In this document: positions 1-13,802 of the stretch, piece by piece
Layout: each line of letters opens with the position of its first letter
Numbering within the stretch: position 1 is the first letter of the stretch
Source: Patiria pectinifera
Lineage: Eukaryota > Echinodermata > Asteroidea > Valvatida > Asterinidae
DNA length: 64,000 nt
Direction: 5' to 3'
Assembly (NCBI GenBank): GCA_029964075.1
Contig: CM057142.1
Span: 6,215,770-6,279,769 of the forward strand
Translations under genes and position numbers: made by a program
The notes under the pieces: model-generated
The model's input: only the letters and a program-made list of their open reading frames with translations
Databases searched by the model: none
Told to the model about the DNA's origin: nothing

Positions 1-3000
1 ATTTCTGAATATTTTTATGTATTTCAAACTTTTTATGTCGGCTGTGCTGTAACAACATACACATAGTTAGAATTCTTTCTTAAAAAAATACCCAGAGAAA
101 TTTCTTAAGTGGAGTTGATCTCTTCTTTTTAACTTCTTCCTCTGCTCTTCTTTAAAACTCTTGAAAGTTTGGACTTCACAAAGATTAGCTCTTGTGGTAA
201 TTATTGTTTTATTTCAACCTTAAATGTCTTCCCAAAAATTCTGAATCAGAATTCTCTGAAACGAAAACAGTCTTCATTCCTAACATCATTAAGATGAGAC
301 CAGGGAAGTTATGTTCTTCCGCTATTTTTTTTATATCCCCCCTCTCTATCTCTTCTCTCCATCGGCTTATTCTTCCCTTTCTTGCTCGGGATGCATTCCG
401 ACCGAAGAAGTTGATTTACGCCCTGTTTGCACAGGTTTTGGTTCCAGATGAGTTGGGAGAAGCCAAATCATTGAGTGGATCAGGGGGGAGAGCGTCTGAC
501 GAGTCCCTTCACCAATCTAATTTATTAGTGTTCCGGTCGGGAAAAATATTTGCGAAACTCGAGTGGCGTGCCATCTGTTTGTCTTTGAATTTTGTCTCTG
601 GCTTCCCACAATTTGGTGGGAATTTGGCTGGGCTGCTGAGGGGGAAAAATGCACGCATGCCGACGACCGTAATTCTCTCCTTTTTTTTCAGGGGGAGCCA
701 AAGACAGGGTATTAGTATTTCGTCAAGACGTATTCTTTTTGGGGAAGAGTTTAAAGCAAAAGGAGAAATCTCCAAAACAAAATGCTTTGAAACATTCATG
801 AGTATTTCCAAACGTAGTTGGGGAATTAGAGAATCTTTTTCGTTTTTGTGATTTCATAATACTTTCGAAATTGTCACAAAATTATGTAAAAATTTTGCTT
901 GTGAAGATGAAATTGAATTTTGAAATTGAATGGGAAAAATACGAGACTGCAGTTATTTTGACATCATTGAGAACTGAAAGACAGAAACTTAGCAGAAAGT
1001 GTGAAAAAGGGTAATTAATGTTACGGCGCCGGGTAATAGTGCCTTTACCGAATCAGCTTTTTTACAAAAAAAAAATTTCTCCTGAATCGGACAATTTTCA
1101 ACAACTGTAAATTTATGTCCAAGTGCTTTCTGCCTAGGAAAGTCTTCAATCTTTATCTGATGCGATTTCTACCCGCAAACAACACTATATTCATCCGTTA
1201 TGCCAGTCTTTTTTTAGAGTGCATGTGCTTTACCAAGTTAATTTGTGCCATGAAATATTGCTAGCATGTTTTGTAATTGAAAACACAAGCACTCAATAGT
1301 CGCAAAGGTTGCTTCATCGGCGAAATTGAAGTGGTTGTCGAAATGAAATTTTCACTCTAATAGCTTGCTCGTGTGGGCAATTGTGCCTGTTTGTGTCACG
1401 CCATTCACGAAGGGGGGGGGTGTGCAGAAATTATTGAATTAAATAACATGAATGTTGTTCAAGTGATGTTCACATATAGTGCATGAACTGTCGGGCGGGA
1501 GGGGATATGAAGTGAAAACGATATTTGCAAGAACGAGTCTGGATTGATTATGCGGAGGACCTCCAATTGTGCATTTGTCGGTGGCCTTTGAAGTCGTTTA
1601 GCGATAACCGGCAGGCTAGTCTATTGCTGCTAGAGATAAGAGGTCATTTGCATTAGAAAGACACTGCTCCAAGGGTTGATAATTGTCCATTCCATATAAG
1701 CAGGGAAGATATTCTCTACATTTTCTTGTTGTTAGCGATTGCAAGTATTCATCGTGATCTAGCAAGGTCTTGGCGGAATTAATTGGACGCTCATATGGGA
1801 CTGTTTGAGTTTTGACTTTTCTGCCGCTAACTTGATTTTTAGCCAATGATGTTCTTGTTTCTAGGCCTTTGAGAAGAGACCATGACAAAGTTGTTTGTGT
1901 AGTTTTGTTTTCTTTTTATTAGAAAAGTATTATGACTGACATCAAAACATTTTGAAGAAATAGGGTCCAATAATTATTATTCCTCTTCTTTTTTTGTTGT
2001 TGTAAATTTCATTTTACATTTTATTTCTGCACACCATTTTTTCGTCATTTGTAAAAAGTAAAAAAGTTCCTTACTTCTATTGGACGTTAGGGGCCTGTTC
2101 TTTTTAATGCATCCAAAGTAGACTAGCCAATCGGTCTTTTTGTTGTTATTTTTTTTGCTCCTGGGATTGAAGAGATTTTAATTAGGTTAGAAGTGGGTCA
2201 CACAGTGGTGTTGGAGTCATATGTGTTGTGTGTTTCAATAGAAAAGTGACCTAGCCAAAGTCAGTGACTCCAGATCGGTGCTGCCATTTCCCACTTGCAT
2301 CTGGGTAATGATGGATGAGTGGAATTGAACCCTTCCTAACGTCGTCGGGAATACTTGTGTTATACTGCCCTCGTGTGTCAACCGGCAGGCAAGTCTTTTG
2401 GAATCCCTGCTCAGGGATCCCGTCTTACTAAACCACAAGCGTCGCGGATGACAGACGCTAATGCCGTAGAGCCAAAAAGTCACATGCATCACGGGGATAG
2501 TCCACAACGCACTGTCGGCAACCCCACCCCCTCGACCATTCATCTTGAATACCGCCCTCTAGTGGCCGAGCGGCAGAGAGGGTCAGGGCCTTGGTCTGGG
2601 TCCTGGCCAAGCCCGCGGAATGAGCTCCCATCCCACAATGCCGTCCAGTTAGCCATGTAGTGCGCGGAGCTGACAGGCTGAAACCGTGGTAAGCTCAGTG
2701 CGGGAGGGTCAATAGGTGACGGGGGCCCCTTTACCGAGTTACATTCCGCACATTGGCCGCATACCGTCCTGCTAGTCGGCCTGCCGTGGCTTGAGTAGTT
2801 TCTTGGCTTGTCATTGGAACATGTCAGGGACTGGCCCAAGCAATCCTCCACAACAGAAAAAAAAAAGCACGGCTAAGAAATCACCAATTTCTTATTCAAG
2901 ATCGGCAACAGTAACACAAGTCCATGAAGAGATTTCCTCAACGTTAAATGATATCAGATCCAAGCACGATACAGAAGCGTGCATGGCGTACCGGTGCCGA

Positions 3001-3250
3001 CATGTAAATACCAAAAGGCAATGTCTTCGAGTCAGTCCTAGCTTGATTGGGTTGGTGGATTGTCACATCTTTCTGTCTCCTGTTTATTGTAGTAATACTT
3101 GCATCTTAATACCAGCTGCGAAAGTGAGAGCGTGGCACTGACAAAACAAACAAATGAGACAAAGATGAGCAGTTTGTATGCTGCAACGAAGGAGGAAGGC
3201 TGTCTTTCGGCGCTAAATCTGATGTTTGAAGGACTTGATCTTATTAAACT
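1..3250. other. No gene supported
   Basis: AT-rich sequence. The 215-codon frame at 204-851 has no recognisable domain and a coding-unlike composition. A higher-GC stretch at about 2520-3060 contains a weakly protein-like frame (start 2821), treated as a finding rather than a gene. Confidence 0.5.
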
Positions 3251-3427
3251 AGGGATGTAGTCGAGTCCATCACAAGTACAGTCACAAGTAAAGCACAAGT
3301 CCAGTCACAAGAAACAGTGGACGAAACAATATCAACGGAATGGCTTTACCAAAGCTCACTTGAGTAGCTTGTGAGTTGAATTGGGACTGGGCTTCGGGGA
3401 CTTGTGCTGGACTCCACTACATCCCTG
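3251..3427. mobile_element. 177-bp MITE with internal CACAAGT repeats
   Basis: Inverted termini AGGGATGTAGTCGAGTCC and AGGGATGTAGTGGAGTCC (read from the right end). Inside are repeated (C)CAGTCACAAGT units on the left and ACTTGTGC on the right. There is no coding capacity, and I could not settle a target-site duplication. Confidence 0.6.
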
Positions 3428-3429
3428 TA

Positions 3430-6400
3430 ATTGGTCACAGCCATATATCATGTCATCATTTTACCGTCTTCTTTGAAAAGTGTAAGCGGTACAAATTGGT
3501 TGAAACCACTGAAATGTTGAAGTTTGATTAATTTGATTTTTCGTTTGTTCTTGCGAACATTTCTCACAATCAGTTTTATTTTCTGGGGCAGAAATTAAGG
3601 GGTTTTGGAATTCTATATATTGCATATATGCTGATCATTAGTCATCACAAATGTCTCGGGTGTACCTAAATTTGCATATTTCAAATGATAAAAACTTTTA
3701 AAAGGATTTAATTGAAATAATCAAAACGTTTTTGACCAAATTAAAATTCTTTAATATTCCATGCTTTATCTGCTGTCAAGCCTCCAACCATAATGATCCA
3801 TTTTGAGTGAAAATATAAAAAATTACGTTTCGTCAAAATTTTCTCAGTCTGACCGACCCAAAATGTGCAACAGTATTATTAATAACTGCGAGAGAAAGAA
3901 AAACCTGACTGTTTTAGTCCTTGTTCAGTGATTCCCCCCCCCCCCCCCCGCCACCGGCCTGTTCACACACATACACCTGTATTTGATAGCAGATAGCCTA
4001 GGGACACTAGTTCTCATAGAAGGCACTCCCTCTCTGTCTATCGCGTTACTCGACTCACGACTAAACAGTTACCTCATAGCGCGAGGCGTTAATCAGTGGA
4101 CTAATACCGAATACGCACCCTGCTCCCTTCGCTTTCAATAATATCCCCCCAGACTGGGCAATTTCTGTTTTCTTTTTGTTTCTCCAATATTTAACAGCCA
4201 AAGAGTCTTTTGAGTTTTGGTATCGACACATCTTAAATAGAAACTTCAGGGATTGTGATGTCCCGGCTTCTCCATGCACTTTGATGTTATCATGAAGCAG
4301 CAAGTGAAATGAACAGCACATCAGGAGTTGATTGGGGAGCGTGAGCGCGTTGTGGCCTTTCTTGAGTTGTTGCGTGGGCTTGGGGCTGCACAGTCATTTG
4401 AGATGCTTGCAATTTTTTTTTTTTGTATTTGCGGTTAGTGAGTGTGTGGGAACGGAGAGACATTTCCAACATCAAGACAAGCTGGGAGATAACCGTAACG
4501 TGAACTCCAAAAAGACCATAATCTCATTACAAGTTTTAAACAATGGTACGATAAGACGGGCAGTTGCCTTCTCCAGATGTTGTTTCATCTTTATATGTAA
4601 ATGAACTTTTTTTTCTGAAAATTGATTGGGAAGGGTGTGAATTTTAATTAAAGTGGAGTCCATTACAATTAAATTTTGGGAAGGTCCAAAACATTTCAAG
4701 CTTGACATTCATTAAGTATTTGTTTTAGTTATTGTGTGATATTTGAAGAATAATATACTCAAATAAATGCCTCTCCACACCTTTCTTAAGATAAATTTAG
4801 TTGGAAACTATTGTCCACCATGCTCATTTGAAAGCTATTTTAAGAAGACTTTCAAAAACTCTTGAAAAAAAGGAAGAACAAGTTTCACAGAAGTCTAAGA
4901 CTGTAAGAGCTCATTTCATGCACATTCAACAAAGTTATCAACTTTTTTGGGGGAAAAATCTGCCTTAAATTTTTATTTTTTTTTGCATGGAGTGGTAATT
5001 TGTTTTGCTATTTAGGGATCAAAGCATGAGTTCAGATACATGTTCATCAAAAAAAAAAGATGTTGAATAGTGTGCCTTGGTCTTGTGAATTTTTCTCTCG
5101 TCAGAAATCAACTCTTTTTTATGAATCTGAAACTCAAGTTGGTGCTCAGTGATACGTGAGATGTACCCCTACAACTTAAAAGAAAAGAGACTAAAGTCCC
5201 TGTTGCAAAACAGAATCACAAATACTCTCTCTGTTTTGTGTTGTACAGAAGCGTTCAACTGCAAAGACAAGCTGACCATTGTACCCTGATCATTTTGATT
5301 CAGATCCTGAAAAAGTCAATTCAGAAGAACAAAAAAGAGCCTGTATTTATTTTGGTTGATGTCGCCTTTGTATTTTGTAACTGTTGAATATGCATTCGCC
5401 TTGGCCGCCCGTTCACAATGGCCGAAAAGTCTGAGTGATACACAGAGAGGTGTCAGTGTTTGTCTAGTGTTTGGTATTTCGGCATGCCTCATTTGTGGTA
5501 GACAGTATATTATTGGCCTCAGTCCGTATCACCATAGAGCTACAAAGCTCTATGGTATCGCCATCACCTAAGCTGAGACAATGTGTCTCTTTTTTTCTTA
5601 TAATCTTAGTCTGAGTGTCTCTTCTTACCCTCTTTTGTTTAATCCTTGGCGGGGAGCGTGGGAACCGAGTCACACTTGGATGGAGGGCTTGTTTCAAGGT
5701 TTGTTAGGGATATATGTTACAAATTAATCCCATGCTGCGTTCACAATATGCCCCTGTTCTGCCCATGAAGGAATTTGATTAGGTACAGCTAGAGATTTTC
5801 ATTTTTTTTTCCTAATGTGGGAGTCTTTTAAGTGTAAATGTATTTTTAAGCTTTGGTAGGAGTTTCTCAAGTCACTTTGGTGTTGGTCGGTTGGTCCCTA
5901 TAAATTGACCAAAAATATTTTACCAAAATTGAGCAAACGCCATGCCGTCATCAGTAAATGCACTCTAAAATTTGTTTGCAACAATTTGTAAAGTTGTTCT
6001 TGACAATTTTGTAAACGGAGGCAAGATATGTGTAGTAATGTTATAGTCACATGGTATTTTCTGTAGTGGTTGGACAGCATCCAGAAGGAGGAAATGAAAT
6101 TGACCAAAAGTATGGTGTTCCACATGTGCCATCGGCGTCAAATTTTTCACCAGAGCTTATTGTGCACTCGCACTAGTTTTACCATTTGAGCAGTGCCAGA
6201 AACAATTGATGCATACATGTAGATTAGCCTTCATCAGAATTTGCATAAATATCAACATGAAACCATGACAATGTACTGGGTTTTTTTTGTATCTCCTGCG
6301 CAAACTGTATGATTGCTTCCAGAACTGTATTTTATCGTATGACTGGCGCTAAGAATGTCAACTCTCCTTCGTGAAGGTTAGAGTGGACAATAAATTTGTG

Positions 6401-8420
6401 CTCAATTTATGAAATAAAAATGTGAAAGTCAGGTTTTTGACCCTAATAATCTCTGAGTGATGTATTTTCATTGTTCAGATTGATTTTGTGACATCATATT
6501 TTGAGTGGTTTTCAGCCTATTTTTTTTTGTATATATTTCCAACTAAACCTGCATAAACGGAGAGGACAAAATACGACATATAAATGTGTATTTATAAAAA
6601 TACAGCAAAATACAGCAAAAGACATGTTTAAAAAAACCCAGAAAAGATAGTCAAAACGACCTGAGCAGTCGACTCCATTTAATAACAATTAGCAATAATA
6701 GTAATAATTGATTGTGACGTCATGAAACCTTAACTCACTGCCACAATAAAAATATGTAGAATTGCAAAGAGGGAGTAACTGTTCATCTGCTTTATGTTTC
6801 CGTATTTTCAAGTTACGTTTAGATCTGGATCTTTTTCTAAAGTGCACCAAACATGTCAACCTCGCTGCAAGTACACTCTGTCCCAGAGTATTTGTTTTGG
6901 TACCCTGGTCATAAGGGTTCTATATTGGGTCACTCCCGGTGTTTTTGTTGCCTAGGACACATGGCTTTCTCCAGCCAAACCAATTAAGGTCCCGATACAG
7001 TCCTGCTGTGTTAGGTTGCCCAGGCAGGCTGCCGCGTGGCGGGTGGTACGCGTGCCACTCAGCCCTCCATGGGGTCAAGGGTCAACTGAAAGAGGAACGA
7101 GATAATACTGACTAGAGAGGTTTTTAAGTTTATGGCAAAGTGATTTGATTGGGTTGGATGGGTGTGCCTCTCACTGTATACCAGTGCAGTGGGCAGGACT
7201 CGAGATGCTATGTACTTGTGTTTTTAATAGGCATTCCTATACACAACATGTTCTTACCAGTTCGCAGCATTTCTGATTGGGAGGGACTTTTTCAGCGTCT
7301 GCAAAGATTTTTTTCAAGATTATACGTCTGTCAAGTCGGACGTGAAAAGTGCTTGTACATTCATGGTTTTTGCCAACTTTAAAAGATCTACACAGCTAAT
7401 ATTGGATGTCATTCCAACAAATATTTACGCGTAAGACGTGGGTAACAATGCTAATTTCATGTAGAATGGTTCTGCATATGAAAACTCGTAGCTGTTTTCT
7501 TGCTTTCAAAGATTTATGCATTAAATTGGATACAAGAGAGATATTTGTTTGAAAATGAAATAAAAAGTTCATTTCTTGTTCAGCCTAAGTGACAAGTGAA
7601 ACCCATTGGACAATGCGAAAAGTGAAGTTTGTAGGATTTAGAACCAATTTTAATTTAGAATAAAAGAAAGAAATAGAACATGTTGGTACTTCTCTTTTTT
7701 GATATCCCATTATTTTTTTATTAAATATTTTGACCAAAAAGTGTAGATTTTCATTACAATTTCATCAGGCTTGTACAAGTGTAAAATCCCTGTTATTTAA
7801 AGCATGTAGAAATTATATTCTGTAGATCATCTTGTTGCCATCTGCCCTGGTCATCCCACACTGTAAATTGTCATGTCTACGACCAAGCACGACCATAAAC
7901 ATGTCCCATGCATCGGCCCGCACAAGCCAGCTGGCCAGGCCGTGTTGGGGCCAGCCTTGTCCAGCCAGCCGGTCCACGAGTCTCCCTAGTTAGGCCTGTC
8001 ACCCCCCAGTGGTGAACTCCCCGTTACTTTGTCCTCAGTTATACAAGCCACTCCAAATACGGTGCTTCGCCGGAAATGGCTATTAATTGGAAGCTATTAA
8101 AGGAATCCCCCTCCCTGTAAATGCCACACAAATAACACCCGAGCTTTTTTTTTCTCCTCCATTCAAATCAGTTGAATAATTATTAATATTACTTATTATC
8201 ACTTAATTATTTCGAGGGCTGTTTTTTTTTAATGTATTTTTTTTATCAATAGACCGAGTTGGAAATTAAATTTCCTCTTTATGGCAGTTCTATAGTGTTG
8301 GACGTACCATTTAGGACAATTCAACAATTTTTTGTTAAAGTAGAAAATCGGCTTGAATCACCTAGTGTCGGAAGTATTTGGATAATTTTTTTTTCCATGT
8401 ACCTATTAATTTCTCAGTAG
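3430..8420. other. No gene supported
   Basis: AT-rich intergenic sequence with a C19-type homopolymer at about 3931-3950 and one short hairpin. No frame resembles a known protein. Confidence 0.5.
5531..5556. repeat. Short perfect hairpin
   Basis: ACCATAGAGCT and AGCTCTATGGT form an 11-bp perfect stem with a 4-nt loop. Function unknown. Confidence 0.5.
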
Positions 8421-8431
8421 TAAGTAACAGC

Positions 8432-8484
8432 CAGTGGCACACCCAGGATTTGGCTGGGGGGGGGGGGCCCTGGGTCCGCCACTG
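8432..8484. mobile_element. 53-bp hAT-like miniature element with 8-bp TSD
   Basis: It starts CAGTGGCACACCCAGG and ends CCTGGGTCCGCCACTG (inverted), around a G12 run. It is bounded by a perfect 8-bp direct repeat GTAACAGC (8424-8431 and 8485-8492). An 8-bp TSD with CAGTGGC termini is characteristic of hAT superfamily elements. It is very short for a mobile element. Confidence 0.65.
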
Positions 8485-8492
8485 GTAACAGC

Positions 8493-11400
8493 AGAACTAT
8501 CATGTGACCATTGAACATCATTAAATATAAAAATTTTAATAAAATACAGATAATAAGCTTCAAAATGTCATGCATGATTTGTTTGTGGCTTTTGGACCAT
8601 TCTGAAATGTTTATAATTCTGTGAAATTGTGCGTACGTGCGTACACGGGAGTGGAGATATTTTCTTTTCTGTGGTTGCAAAACTAGAGATCACATTTTCA
8701 TCCGCGTCGTCCATATCACTCACTGAAAAAATTTAAATGAAAACCACAAATTACGGATATCATCATAGATTGCCAGTCTGCCAATGGCGTGGGCATTTCA
8801 AAATTCCACTCAGGATTTAAAATATTAAAAATTGATTTCAATATATTTCTCTTCTTTCTTTTTTTCCCGTTTGATTGGCAGACATTTGACCTGTCTGTCC
8901 TCGCCGCTGCGTTCCTGGAAGTGTTTGTTTTACAAGCTCTAATGAGGAACGGAAGTTCGACATACCTCCGGCTCTCCGCTGTTTATTTGTAGTTTGCCTC
9001 TATGAAAGACAAAACAATTTTTCAATCGTATAGATCTCCACATTGCGCATGATTCTATTCATATGACCGTACGCTGCGCACAATATTATTCCATATAACC
9101 TCATCATGATTGGATGTGTACATGTACAGCTTCTTACTTTATCAATCGCTGTTCTCCAATTGATTTTTTTTGTGTGGTAATTTTGCAACGAAGTTGAGGA
9201 ACACATACATGAAGTGTGACATTAAAATGTTGTTTAAATGGTTTGAAGGTCAACTGTTTGTTGAGTTGCGTGTATAGAAGTTCTACTCAGATTTCTTTGC
9301 TTTTTATATTTTTCAGTGCTTGACGTTCCGCTGGGGACCCAAGTAAACTGTTGTGTTTTATTCAGTCGTATTGTTTGACTTGTGAAAATCATTCAAGATA
9401 CATATTTTTTCATTTTCTGGTTAATATTTGCGTAGGCCTACATTAAACTAAATAGTAACTAGTTAAATAGTAAAAGCTGGAAAAAAGTAATCAGCTCAAA
9501 GATCTTGTCTCATTTGACATATGAGTTTGCCAGTGACCAAACGCAGATGACTGAATAATGTACAGCTGCCATTTGAATCTGAGATGACTGGACTACCATG
9601 CCAGAATCCCATTGCTGAACTATGAAGCCCTTTGATTGGTGGAATCTCATCAGTAAAGTACATGTCTGCCAAATGCAGTGCCCAATCAGAAGCCAGCAAC
9701 TGTGAACCGCTAAATGGCTTGGGGACCCCAGACCGTGAAATCAATAGGCTATACACGTACATTGTAAACCTGTTAAAAAAAAAAAAAGACATTGAGGCCC
9801 ACTACATATGAGGTCAGAATTGACTATCAGTCGTGCATCTGGGTCCAAGTCGGTTTTAATTAAAAGAATTTCGCTACAAAAGGTCGTAACCATCGCAACC
9901 TGCTGAAAGCTCCAAAGTTGATGTTGAGCCTCATCTGACCAATTCCCGTGCCTCCTAGCCACAGCAAGTATATAAGGTTAATCCTGTGATTTCAGCTATA
10001 GGTGACCTTTCTGAATGGCCACTGCACTTCCAATGAGGCTCCCCCCTCCCAACATCAATGCTAATAAAATTGACTTTTTTCACTGGAGGCCTGTGCGTAA
10101 ACGTGGCTCTTGAAAACGTGGTTGGAAAATATTACCCTTATCTTGTCATTTCTTCTTTACGTATTTCTTTCCGTAAATTTGTTTTGACGGTGACCCACGC
10201 TCAGATGATACTCGAATTCGGCTGCAGATATTACCTTTTTCCCTCGGAGACAGATTCATTTTTATGACAAGGCCACAACGTCGTCGTCCAAATTCAGGCA
10301 GGAAGACGGGAGATAATTTATAGCGGCCCTTTGCTCCTTGCTGCATCATTCAACGAATTAGTGTAAATCGTCTGATCTGTCAGAAATGTGTTGGTACCGA
10401 TACCATGCTTCGTCAGGATTTTTCTTCCGTGTTGTGTAAATCACAGGAATGTGGTGATTTCTTTTTTTTTATGAAGATGAGGTAGTGTTTGCATTTTGGT
10501 TCTTCTGTTGAAGTGGAGGAGCAAAAATATTCGATGTTAGCACTTAAGAGAAAATAGAAATTGCAGAACCGAATGTTAAAAAGTGTACCATTTTCGTTGT
10601 AGAGCTTCCTTGAAAATTCTGCCGGCCTTGTGCAAAATGTTCAAAGCATGTCCGTAAAATAACTTTATTTCATTTTGTGATGCAAAGAGGTAATATGGGT
10701 GAAAGGAGTAACATATCAAATCAGTTGAATTTGATATCATTTTTTTGAATTAAACTTTTCTGAATACGGTAAGTTGTACAATAATGTTTCTTACCCTTCA
10801 GTTGAAGAATTTCTGTTTCTTACTTTCACAACAAAATTACTCTGGAATAAATCTAGTAAGATCACCAACTTTTGCTACACTCCTCCCCTTTAAGATTATT
10901 GTTAATTTGATGATGTTTGCATGCCTAAATATTGATTTTGATGATGAAAAAAAAATCCTCGGGACCAAGTCACAAATCATGTCCGAGTCGTGAACTTTTG
11001 TCTTTTTCTTCTTCCGTGTTGCATCCCTGATGATGCACAGACCCCTCCAAGTTTGGCCTAATTCCCCTTGCGCTAACGGCTAATAACGTAAACTCCATAG
11101 ATCACTGGGCTTAAATAGCCCAAGGGTCGGCATAAATTCAGCCCGCGGCTTGTTTAAACCCTGGCCTGATGATGACACAAATTACCACTTTGGTTCTTGT
11201 TGTCGTGAAAGTCTTTTTGTCTTCGATAGAAAACGAGAACAAAAAAAAACAAGAGAGGAAAACCTGCATCCCAATTTAAGAAATACTCGACATTCTGGCA
11301 GCCCTTTAATTTACTGCCCCCAAACAGCTTTTCTTATTTTATTTTTCGTTTTGGAGGGTATAAATCCAATGGTGCCACCCCGGCCTAGTTTATTGGGAAC

Positions 11401-11800
11401 TTCATGACGTCATCCAGTTGCATTGCTGTTTGTTTGAAAGTGGGAGTGGTGACAATCCAGAGTTTCTGTGATAATCATAAATTGTCTCTGGCATGAGCTT
11501 CACAAAGTCAGCTTGAAATTACAACAACATAAAAGACGGAATCCTTAATGTTATTCATCTTATTGTGCAATATGTATAATTGAGGAGATATATTTTGTTG
11601 TTTACACATCGAACTTACTGGTTGTGTATGGTACAGACTATTACTATGTATATTTCTTTCCAGTTGTAAGTTTTTGATCATTGCAACATCTTGCTCAACA
11701 CTCATCTTGCCGAAGTTGCTCTAAACTCATCTTGCCACAGTGCTTTGTATCTTCCATACAATTACTTCAAGCCAAGTGTTTTTGCTGTAAAATATTTATT
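8493..11800. other. No gene supported
   Basis: AT-rich intergenic sequence. Only short frames without recognisable motifs were seen. Confidence 0.5.
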
Positions 11801-11808
11801 ACCCTATT

Positions 11809-11888
11809 AGGTCACCTGACCCTGGGTGACAGGTCACATGACCCTGAGTGACAGGTCACATGACCCTGAGTGACAGGTCACATGACCC
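11809..11888. repeat. 22-bp tandem repeat, 3.6 copies
   Basis: The unit is AGGTCACATGACCCTGAGTG plus AC. Each copy holds AGGTCA-CA-TGACCC, an inverted pair of nuclear-receptor half-sites with a 2-bp spacer, overlapping CACATG. The first unit has CACCTG in place of CACATG. Confidence 0.85.
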
Positions 11889-12140
11889 AGAACTGGTCAA
11901 GATCACTTTACACCCAGCTAGCTTTGAGTTCTGTTGCTCCCTCTGTTTATTTACTTCCAAGGTGAAAAGTAGATTCATCTTAGATGTCCAGCATTTCTCC
12001 AGCATCTGGGGTTCTTCTTACCATATGTACATGTACTGCCTGTCCCAGTCATTAGTGATTTTTTTTTACATCTTGAAAGTTTTGGTCATCTGTTTGACCT
12101 GTTTATGTAGGCTGTATAGTCCTACATGTAGATAGAAATA

Positions 12141-12210
12141 CATCAGTGAAGGGCAAAACTCAATATTGAATTTACATCACTCTGACGCACATTCCATCTT
12201 ATGAATAGTT
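12141..12210 (+). repeat. Truncated copy of the SINE tail
   Basis: Shares GTGAAGGGCAAAACTCAATA and the ending TTCCATCTTATGAATAG with the SINE at 12258-12420. The tRNA-like head is absent, so this is a 5'-truncated copy. Confidence 0.55.
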
Positions 12211-12257
12211 TCATTGCGGTACCCGCTGCTATATCTGATTCGAACCATCCAGCCGAC

Positions 12258-12420
12258 CCCGGCAAGCTCGGTGGTCGAGTGGTAAGACGTCTTGGCTAGT
12301 AAGCAGAAGGTTGTGGGTTCCAGTCCCACCCGAGTGTTTATGAAAATATGTTGGTGAAGGGCAAAACCCAATATTGAATTTAAGTCACCCTGATGCAAAT
12401 TCCATCTTACGAATAGACTG
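12258..12420 (+). mobile_element. tRNA-derived SINE with GGTGAAGGGCAAAACCC tail
   Basis: An A-box-like TGGTCGAGTGG and B-box GGTTCCAGTCC form a tRNA-like head at about 12258-12335. A tail containing GGTGAAGGGCAAAACCC and TTCCATCTTACGAATAG follows. The same tail without the head occurs at 12141-12210 and 15898-15977, which shows a dispersed family. Confidence 0.65.
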
Positions 12421-13376
12421 CACTGACACCAAATGCGGTGCAAAATGCTTCCAAAAAAGCTGTTCTTTTTTGGCAAACCCGACTAGTTCATGTGGAACAA
12501 CAAACAAGAAGAGATACATATTGCTTGCACAGAACTTGAACCATGTTGCTTTTTCCCTATGCAAACATTCAAACTACAAAACTACACAACTACACAGCCT
12601 ACTTGGGTTTTAATACTTGTGTGTTTCACAGTACTGCCGTCAGTTTTGTCAGATGTCTACTGTAGCACACACACAAAACGTTCAAAAGTTGTAAAATTTT
12701 GGGGCATTTTTACCTATTTATTATTTGGATAATAAAAAGCAAACTACAGCTCTTGTATTGACAGTTACGTTTCTTTATTTGTTTGCTCATTGTTTATTTT
12801 ATATCACAGAAGACCATTTTGTTCTCAGTTTCTCCTTTTAATGCTTCATATTCTCTTCTTCTACATTCCATCGTCTTCATGACCCTTGTTGGTCTCATTT
12901 CAACTTTCCACCGTCTGTCCATTTTAATCTCCTTAATGAGGCGGCCACAGAACTCTGTCTTGACATTGACAGATCACCTCAACTTGCAGTGGTCCGTGCC
13001 CACCAAAAATGTTTTTAAATCAGCGTGAGCATGGGCTTGCTTTCACCAAGATCATTTTTCATCCACGTCCCCCCACCCCTTCATTTCACCTTTCGCATTT
13101 GGACTTTTAGGTTTTTTGCTTTTCATCATATCGAAGGTGTCCTTAACTTTAAAACTCCAACTGCCGGCCACGATGCATCTGTCACAGATCAGAGGCCTTG
13201 CTTAAGCCAAATGCTCTAAATATTTCGTGTCGAGGTTTCCATGACGACATTATAAATGGAATGCTTTGTTTTTTGGCAGGGCACCGGGGAAGGTAGTGAA
13301 ATCTGTATCGAGGGGTACCTACGGTTCAGTGGGTTACCGGCATGGGCAGCGTTGGCCATTACGCGCCGTGGCAATC

Positions 13377-13437
13377 TCCGACATCATCATTTACCATCAT
13401 CTTAATCATCATCATCACCATCATCTTCATCATCTAG
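13377..13437. repeat. CAT/CATCAT microsatellite
   Basis: An interrupted (CAT)n run. The poly-His frame across it is a repeat artefact. Confidence 0.7.
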
Positions 13438-13802
13438 ACCTTCTATTTACAACTCTGGAAGGATCTCCTGTGCAGCACCAATTTGCCGTCAAAAGTAATC
13501 CCGTGTTTGGGAGGCGTTAGCCCAATGACAGGATCACACACCAACAAATATGGCAAGCCATTCACTAAGGGATGAAAACGTGAAACGTGAAGCGTGAACA
13601 ATCAACAGAGGTCTTACGTAAAGTGGCAAACTGGAAGTAATGAGTAGAACAAAATTATGTAGTTGTCATCTTTGAGTTTTTTACAACCCCCTTACTAACA
13701 AAAAAATAACCAAAAAACTGGCTTGATAGCAATAAATCGAGTACACCGCAAGGAAGACAACCCATATCATAAGTAAGATTTGAGGCTTTGCATGGTGGAG
13801 AT

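Noticed and set aside
204-851. 215-codon plus-strand frame
   Set aside because: Long for chance, but it has no recognisable domain, is rich in Ser/Phe/Leu from T-rich DNA, and lacks convincing splice or neighbour context.
12258-12335. tRNA gene on the plus strand
   Set aside because: A- and B-box are present but the stems are not consistent with a functional tRNA, and the tail repeats elsewhere; it is a SINE head.
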